Source of the DNA: Desulfovibrio sp.
GTDB taxonomy: Bacteria; Desulfobacterota; Desulfovibrionia; Desulfovibrionales; Desulfovibrionaceae
DNA length: 9,569 nucleotides
Assembly (NCBI GenBank): GCA_009773975.1
Contig: VSMX01000032.1
Span: forward strand, 9,384-18,952
Reading direction: 5' to 3'
Below the pieces are notes generated by a model that was not told where the DNA came from, made no database searches, and saw only the letters and a list, made by a program, of their open reading frames with translations. Shown here piece after piece: positions 5,722 to 9,569 of the stretch. The position numbers and the translations under genes are program-made. Every line of letters begins with the position of its first letter. The first letter of the stretch is position 1.

Positions 5722-7391
5722 TCATACAGAACTGACCATTGCCACGACAAGAGGATCCCGTTCAAGAACACGCTTGAAAAAACGTCTCAGGGAAATTCGA
5801 ATATTTTCACGCAATTTTGCCGGTTGGGTTGAAAGCGCCACTTCCTCTAGCACAAGTTCCCGGGCATCGTCCAGAATATGGCTCAACTGCGCCTCGAAAA
5901 CGAATCCGCGAGAAATTATCTCCGGTCCATCAAGCACATCTCCTGTTTGCTCATCCAGCACCAGGGAGACGACTACCACCCCTTCCTCCCCAAGAATGCG
6001 TCTTTCCTTGAGCACAGTGGCGCCGACATCGCCAACCCCCTTGCCGTCAACCAGGGTGTAGTCAACAGGGATGGGCTGTTCAAGGCGAAATCCGTTTTCC
6101 AGAATGGTCAGCGGCTGGCCGTTTTCAAGCCTGATGACATTTTCAGTCCCAACCCCGCATTCTTCGGCAAGACGTCCATGGCTAACAAGATGCTGGTATT
6201 CCCCATGCACGGGAACAAAAATTTCCGGCCGCGCGGCATAGAGCATATCACGCAATTCTTCCCTGTGGGCATGGCCTGAAGCATGGACAGCATGACAACT
6301 TTCATAAAGCACTTCGGCCCCCAGCCTGCACATTTCATTTATCAGGCGCGATATGGCCTGGGCATTACCCGGGATAACCCTTGAACTCATCACCACAGTA
6401 TCGCCTTCGCAAACAGCAAGTTGTCTGTGGCCGCCAAAACCATGCGCGAAAGAGCGGAAAGCGGTTCCCCCTGGGCGCCGGTTACCAGGAGGACAGTTTT
6501 TTCTGGCTCAATTTCCGGCACGCCATTATGGGCATTGAAAAATTTGGGCGGCAGCTGGCAAAGCCCGAGATTTTGGGCAATATCAATATTATTTGCCAGG
6601 GACTTACCGCTGATGACCACTGTTTTGTCAAATTCGCGCGCAAGATCGAAAACTTCCTGAATTCGCTGGATATGGCTTGAAAAAAGGGTAACCACAATGC
6701 GGCCGGGGGCGTTTCCGAACACATTTTTGAGTGAGTCCTTGACTTCACGTTCTGTGAGGGAACGGCCTGGTCTCAAAACATTGGTGGAATCCGAAAGCAG
6801 AAGCCGCGCGCCACCCGGGCCGGCAAATGCCCTTATGGCTTCAAGATCGGTTCCGGAACCAGCCAGGGGCCGGGGATCAATCTTGAAATCGCCGCTGTGA
6901 ATCACCCGTCCGATTGGAGTTTCCACACCCAGACCATAGCCGTGGGGAATGGAATGGCATACCGGAAAAAAATGAAAACACATATCGCCAAGCTGCATGG
7001 CATCGTTTGGTTCAACTGGAACAAGTTCGACATTGGATAAAAGATCGTGTTCCTTCAACTTGTTCTCGACCAGGGCCAGGGTAAAAGGCGATCCATAAAT
7101 CCGCGCGCCGTTCAGTTCTGTTACAATCCAGGGCAGCGCCCCAATGTGATCTTCATGGCCATGCGTCAGCACTATGCCCAGCAACTTGTCCCTGATGGAG
7201 CGAACCGCCCCAAAATGGGGAATTAACACGTCAACGCCAAGGTGGTCCTCATCGGGAAACATGAGCCCGCAGTCAACCATCACCACCCCGCATGGTGTTT
7301 CCCAAAGCTGGCAATTCAGGCCGATTTCACCCAGCCCCCCCAATGGGGTAATTGTCAATTTCCGATCATCTGTCGTGGAATTGTCTGCCAT
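5722..7391 (-). pseudogene. rnj: Ribonuclease J, reading frame broken by a one-base frameshift
   Basis: Metallo-beta-lactamase/beta-CASP ribonuclease with 5'-3' exonuclease and endonuclease activity, used in RNA decay and rRNA maturation. Starting at ATG 7391 the protein shows GGLGEIGLN, the metal-binding HGHEDHIG (77-84), His146 in CHSIPH, Asp168 in HSGDFK, and GAQGEP (305-310); it then runs out of frame into a stop at 6392-6390. The second part, in another frame from about 6405 to 5722, continues with GDTVVMSSRVIPGN, HASGHAHREE and VHGEY. The two halves are complementary: adding one base in the GG at 6404-6405 (minus strand AAGGC to AAGGGC) restores AKGDTVVMSS and gives 556 residues, the normal family length. 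No classical slippery heptamer is present. Both halves are otherwise intact and well conserved in motif, so a sequencing error in a short G-run or a very recent mutation is more likely than long decay. The start has no clear ribosome binding site. It lies 100 bases after tolC and may share its transcript. Confidence 0.9.
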
Positions 7392-7416
7392 ATTTTTCAA
7401 CCGTAAAATTGCATAA

Positions 7417-7464
7417 GCGGAAATATTCGTGCCGCAGGGACTTTCCCCCCGGGCGGCATTCCGC
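7417..7464 (-). promoter_or_regulatory. Structured RNA leader between tolC and rnj
   Basis: Three nested stems fit in 48 bases: GCGGAA (7417-7422) with TTCCGC (7459-7464); TGCCGC (7430-7435) with GCGGCA (7453-7458); and GGGA (7437-7440) with TCCC (7444-7447). The right arms of the first two are contiguous; the left arms are separated by a seven-base bulge. It ends about 25 bases before the rnj start and is not followed by a T-run, so it looks more like a leader structure or processing site than an intrinsic terminator. Confidence 0.45.
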
Positions 7465-7491
7465 AAATTATTGAGAAGGTGGAATAAAAAA

Positions 7492-8928
7492 TTAGCGCAG
7501 TAGAAGATCCGGGCGGAATTCTCCCATCGCGGTATAAAGCTGGGACAGGGCGGTGAGATAATCCGCCCGCGAACCCGTAAGCGATGATTGCGCGCGTGTA
7601 AGATTTGATGAAGCGTCCAGAACGTCGAAGTTGGTGCCCACTTGTTCCTGGTAACGCGCAAGGGCCGCTTCGTAGGCTTCTCTTGCCTCACGCACGCCCT
7701 TCTCCGCCACCGTTATCCGCTTTTCGGCTTCCCGTAGCGAAAGCAGGCGGGATTTTATGTCATAACCAACGTCAAGTTTTAATTTTTCTTCTTCATGGCG
7801 CATCCTGGTAACGAGCCAGCCGGCGCTTTTGTCCGCATAGTATGTTGTTCCCCACTGAAAAACATTCCATGTGGCCCGTGCGCCCACTTCCCAGGTGGAA
7901 CTGCGTGAGCTGTAGTTTCCCTTGCGCTGCAAATCCGGCGTATTGCCCTGCTGGTTGATATTATAATAGGCTTCGACCTGTGGGTAATAATCACTTTGGG
8001 CAACTTTCTGGTCTTTTTCCGCAATTTCCACTGATTTTGCGGCCATATACAAATCCGGCCGCTGCCTGTAGGCGGTCTCAAGGCATTGCTCAAGCGTGCG
8101 ATTGAACGGCACATGGGCAAGACGGCCAACATAATCTATTTTTGCGGCCGCCGAAAAGCCAAGCAGCGTATTTAGCCTTGCCTGGGCCGTATCGCGAACA
8201 TTTTCAGCCTGAATCAGCGTGCTTTCCGCGGTACTGACATCCACTTCGGCCTGGAGGACATCCAGTTTTGGCCGCAGGCCAACCTCATAAAAAGCCCTTG
8301 TGATGCGCAATTGTTCACGCAGTCGCTCAAGGGCCTCGTTTTCACTTTTGACATTTTCTTCGGCGCGCAAATAGGAAAGAAATTCGGACTGTACATTGGT
8401 GGTCATGGTCAATTCCGAATTAAGCAGCGAGGCTTGATCGCTATCAGCCTGCAATGCTGCGCGCTGATACGAAGCAAGAAGCTGAAAGCCCTGGAAAACC
8501 GGCTGCGAAATTTCAATCGACCAGGAATAGGTGCCAAGTTCAGGCGGCCTGGAGCTTGATGGCTCGGTCTTGCGCTCCTGCTTGGTAGCAGTATAGGACA
8601 TGCCAAGCTTTGGCCCAAAAGCGCCCCGCCGGGATTTTCGCGTTTCTTCCGACGAGCGGCTCTGCGCTTCCTCCGCGGCAAGGGACGGATTATGCGACAA
8701 GGCCTGCATGACTGCCTCCCGCATATTATAAACGCCTTTTGGGGCTGCTTTTTTAAGGCCTCTTGACTGGACAACAATCGGCGCGGGCGCATTTTTACGT
8801 AATGGCCTGGATTTTTCCGCGCAAAATGCGTCTCCGGCCATGAGACAAAAAACAGGCAGGACAAGGAATACTGGCCGCCAGAAACGACATGCGGCCAGAA
8901 CGGGATACTGGAATATTTTTTTAAGCAT
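7492..8928 (-). CDS. TolC-family outer membrane efflux protein
   Basis: Outer-membrane channel of a tripartite efflux pump or type I secretion system. From ATG 8928 the protein has 478 residues, the family's usual size. It begins with a signal peptide: MLKK, then a hydrophobic core (about 8-32), with cleavage near residues 34-37 before EKSRPLRK. Two outer-membrane-efflux repeats follow, as in TolC: the first starts at YNMREAVMQALSHNPSL and has QPVFQGFQ; the second starts at RTLEQCLETAYRQRPDL and has TWNVFQWGTTY; long helices rich in Ala, Gln and Glu make the coiled-coil barrel. The frame is open further, to a possible ATG at 9030, but that would put 34 residues in front of the signal peptide and would overlap the tRNA promoter, so 8928 is preferred. 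No ribosome binding site precedes either start. No inner-membrane pump or adaptor gene is adjacent, so the partner and substrate cannot be told. Confidence 0.9.
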   Translation of the reverse strand: MLKKIFQYPVLAACRFWRPVFLVLPVFCLMAGDAFCAEKSRPLRKNAPAPIVVQSRGLKKAAPKGVYNMREAVMQALSHNPSLAAEEAQSRSSEETRKSRRGAFGPKLGMSYTATKQERKTEPSSSRPPELGTYSWSIEISQPVFQGFQLLASYQRAALQADSDQASLLNSELTMTTNVQSEFLSYLRAEENVKSENEALERLREQLRITRAFYEVGLRPKLDVLQAEVDVSTAESTLIQAENVRDTAQARLNTLLGFSAAAKIDYVGRLAHVPFNRTLEQCLETAYRQRPDLYMAAKSVEIAEKDQKVAQSDYYPQVEAYYNINQQGNTPDLQRKGNYSSRSSTWEVGARATWNVFQWGTTYYADKSAGWLVTRMRHEEEKLKLDVGYDIKSRLLSLREAEKRITVAEKGVREAREAYEAALARYQEQVGTNFDVLDASSNLTRAQSSLTGSRADYLTALSQLYTAMGEFRPDLLLR

Positions 8929-8934
8929 GTCCAA

Positions 8935-8963
8935 TAAATAGTTGACATGGAATGTCTTGGCAA
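8935..8963 (-). promoter_or_regulatory. Candidate promoter directly before the tolC-like gene
   Basis: On the minus strand TTGCCA (8963-8958), a 17-base spacer, then TATTTA (8940-8935). The -35 box matches five of six bases, the -10 box three of six. Only six bases separate it from ATG 8928, so a transcript made here would begin at or next to the start codon, that is, be leaderless. This agrees with the lack of a ribosome binding site but is unproven. Confidence 0.3.
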
Positions 8964-8991
8964 TAGGCTTGGCGGCCTCATGGAAATTAAT

Positions 8992-9018
8992 TTGACAACT
9001 GCGACCGATTTTTATAGA
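8992..9018 (+). promoter_or_regulatory. Promoter of tRNA-Ala
   Basis: A perfect -35 box, TTGACA (8992-8997), is followed after 15 bases by TATAGA (9013-9018), or after 17 bases by TAGAAA (9015-9020). Transcription would start near 9026, leaving a pre-tRNA leader of about 28 bases. It is divergent from the efflux gene promoter. Confidence 0.6.
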
Positions 9019-9028
9019 AAGAGCAGAC

Positions 9029-9049
9029 ATTCAACGTTACTTGTTGAAT
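9029..9049 (+). other. Small hairpin in the pre-tRNA leader
   Basis: ATTCAAC (9029-9035) and GTTGAAT (9043-9049) are a perfect 7-bp inverted repeat with a seven-base loop, ending four bases before the tRNA. In the transcript it would fold in the 5' leader removed by RNase P. It could be chance. Confidence 0.3.
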
Positions 9050-9053
9050 TAAT

Positions 9054-9129
9054 GGGGAAGTGGCTCAGCTGGGAGAGCATTGCCTTCGCAAGGCAGGGGT
9101 CGAGGGTTCAAATCCCTTCTTCTCCACCA
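9054..9129 (+). tRNA. tRNA-Ala (anticodon CGC)
   Basis: A full cloverleaf of 76 bases with encoded CCA. Acceptor stem GGGGAAG/CTTCTCC contains the G3:U70 pair that identifies alanine tRNAs; D arm GCTC/GAGC; anticodon stem TTGCC/GGCAG with loop TTCGCAA, anticodon CGC at 34-36, reading GCG; T arm GAGGG/CCCTT with loop TTCAAAT; discriminator A. It has its own promoter and terminator and is the only plus-strand gene here. Confidence 0.96.
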
Positions 9130-9137
9130 AATATTTC

Positions 9138-9173
9138 AAGGGGTTACAGTGATAAGCTGTAACCCCTTATTTT
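9138..9173 (+). terminator. Intrinsic terminator of tRNA-Ala
   Basis: AAGGGGTTACAG (9138-9149) and CTGTAACCCCTT (9157-9168) form a perfect 12-bp stem with a seven-base loop, followed on the plus strand by ATTTTG. It starts nine bases after the CCA end of the tRNA. Confidence 0.85.
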
Positions 9174-9175
9174 GC

Positions 9176-9196
9176 GCGGCACATCTTGCGGCACAT
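9176..9196. repeat. Two 9-bp direct repeats, GCGGCACAT, 12 bases apart
   Basis: GCGGCACAT occurs at 9176-9184 and 9188-9196, separated by CTT, just after the tRNA terminator. Short, closely spaced direct repeats beside a tRNA 3' end are typical of arm-type integrase binding sites, but no integrase gene is in the window, so this reading is tentative. Confidence 0.35.
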
Positions 9197-9259
9197 TACG
9201 GGAACAACTGGCAACGCTTCAACCGCATTCTTCTTTTGACTATTGTGAGGCCGCACGAA

Positions 9260-9292
9260 AAATGAGAACGGGACGCAAAAGAAATGAGAACG
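9260..9292. repeat. Two 11-bp direct repeats, AAATGAGAACG, 22 bases apart
   Basis: AAATGAGAACG is found at 9260-9270 and again at 9282-9292; the period of 22 bases puts both copies on the same face of the helix. Such repeated end sequences recall the multiple terminal repeats of IS21-family elements, or protein binding sites. No transposase is present. The second copy runs into the hairpin at 9289. Confidence 0.35.
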
Positions 9293-9327
9293 TGCCAATG
9301 CATTTTTTCTGCTTTGGCACGTTTTTT
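9289..9327 (+). terminator. Hairpin with T-run between the methyltransferase gene and the tRNA, possibly bidirectional
   Basis: AACGTGCCAA (9289-9298) and TTGGCACGTT (9314-9323) form a perfect 10-bp stem, extended inside by GCA/TGC (9300-9302 and 9310-9312). On the plus strand it ends in six T (9322-9327). On the minus strand, where it lies about 40 bases after the methyltransferase stop, the tail TTCTCATTTC is weaker. It probably ends the methyltransferase transcript and blocks read-through the other way. Confidence 0.6.
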
Positions 9328-9365
9328 GTTAAGTGATATAAGTGGTTATGGCCTGTGTGGGTTTC

Positions 9366-9569
9366 TCAATCAAAATTCCGAAAAATTAGCTCGCCCGCTT
9401 TCAGGTTTTTTCCGTTGCTGCAGGTGTAATTCACCTTCACTTCCTCCAGCTTGAATGCCGAAAAAAGTTCCCTTACTTCCGGTTTGTCATTCAGGGAAAG
9501 AATGAACTTCCCCTCAATCTTGCCCAGCAGTTCTGCCAGCACAGTGAAGTCCTCGCGGCAGAAGAGCCC
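9366..9569 (-). CDS. D12-class N6-adenine DNA methyltransferase, C-terminal 67 residues (runs off the right edge)
   Basis: The open frame enters from the right edge and stops at TGA 9368-9366. The 67 residues begin GLFCREDFTVLAELL, contain GKFILSLNDKPEVRELF (about 20-36) and end AGELIFRNFD. The order of an F-x-x-L-A-E-L-L helix, G-K-F-I-L-S-L-N-D, P-E-V-R-x-x-F and a final G-E-L-x-x matches the C-terminal region of D12/Dam-type adenine methyltransferases, which methylate adenine in DNA. The catalytic (D/N)PPY motif and AdoMet site would lie outside the window. In this compact form such enzymes are common on prophages and islands. Whether it is a solitary enzyme or part of a restriction system cannot be seen. 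The stop is followed by the hairpin at 9289-9327. Confidence 0.75.
   Translation of the reverse strand, partial: GLFCREDFTVLAELLGKIEGKFILSLNDKPEVRELFSAFKLEEVKVNYTCSNGKNLKAGELIFRNFD

Noticed and set aside
6390..6410. Programmed ribosomal frameshift in rnj
   Set aside because: The bases at the junction (GCG AAG GCG) do not form a slippery heptamer, and no stimulatory hairpin stands out downstream. A missing base is simpler.
7392..7691. Longer start for ribonuclease J, 100 codons upstream
   Set aside because: The extra residues overlap the end of the efflux gene, show no conserved features and cross the leader hairpin; ATG 7391 gives the normal family N-terminus.
8929..9030. Longer start for the TolC-like protein at 9030
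   Set aside because: It would bury the signal peptide 34 residues inside the protein and overlap the tRNA promoter; no ribosome binding site supports it.
9315..9330. TGGCACG-N4-TTGT, close to a sigma-54 promoter
   Set aside because: It lacks the essential GC of the -12 element, is part of the terminator hairpin and has no plus-strand gene after it.

Overview
The window looks like chromosomal DNA of a Desulfovibrio-like sulfate reducer (Desulfovibrionaceae). The best clue is a periplasmic [NiFe] hydrogenase of the Desulfovibrio type: a Tat-exported small subunit, a large subunit with a 15-residue C-terminal tail, and its own maturation protease. A formate-tetrahydrofolate ligase and a single ribonuclease J next to them fit. 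Base composition is close to balanced. The genus is inferred from protein character only.

All protein genes lie on the minus strand; the only plus-strand gene is a tRNA. Read from the right edge leftwards (the direction of transcription) the order is: the last 67 codons of a D12-class adenine DNA methyltransferase (9569-9366); a non-coding stretch with short repeats and two terminator-like hairpins; tRNA-Ala(CGC) on the plus strand (9054-9129); a TolC-family outer membrane efflux protein (8928-7492); ribonuclease J (7391-5722), split by a one-base frameshift near 6404; the hydrogenase small subunit (5583-4633) and large subunit (4626-2941), followed by two hairpins with U-rich tails; about 330 gene-free bases with an inverted-repeat element; an unidentified 245-residue protein with a zinc-ligand-like motif (2534-1797); the hydrogenase maturation protease (1607-1104), with a terminator overlapping its stop codon; and fhs (from 1051), which leaves the window at its left edge.

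Functionally the core is a hydrogen module. The small and large subunits form the periplasmic enzyme, exported together by the Tat signal of the small subunit. The protease trims the large subunit after nickel insertion. Formate-tetrahydrofolate ligase activates formate in the cytoplasm for C1 metabolism; its position next to a hydrogenase suits an organism living on H2 and formate, but the functional link is inferred.

The points most worth a second look are the rnj frameshift, the unidentified gene between the hydrogenase and its protease, the terminator buried in the end of the protease gene, the structured leader of rnj, several strong inverted repeats between genes, and the right edge, where a tRNA 3' end, short repeats and a phage-type methyltransferase suggest the boundary of an integrated element. 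No CRISPR array, complete insertion sequence or defence cluster is visible.
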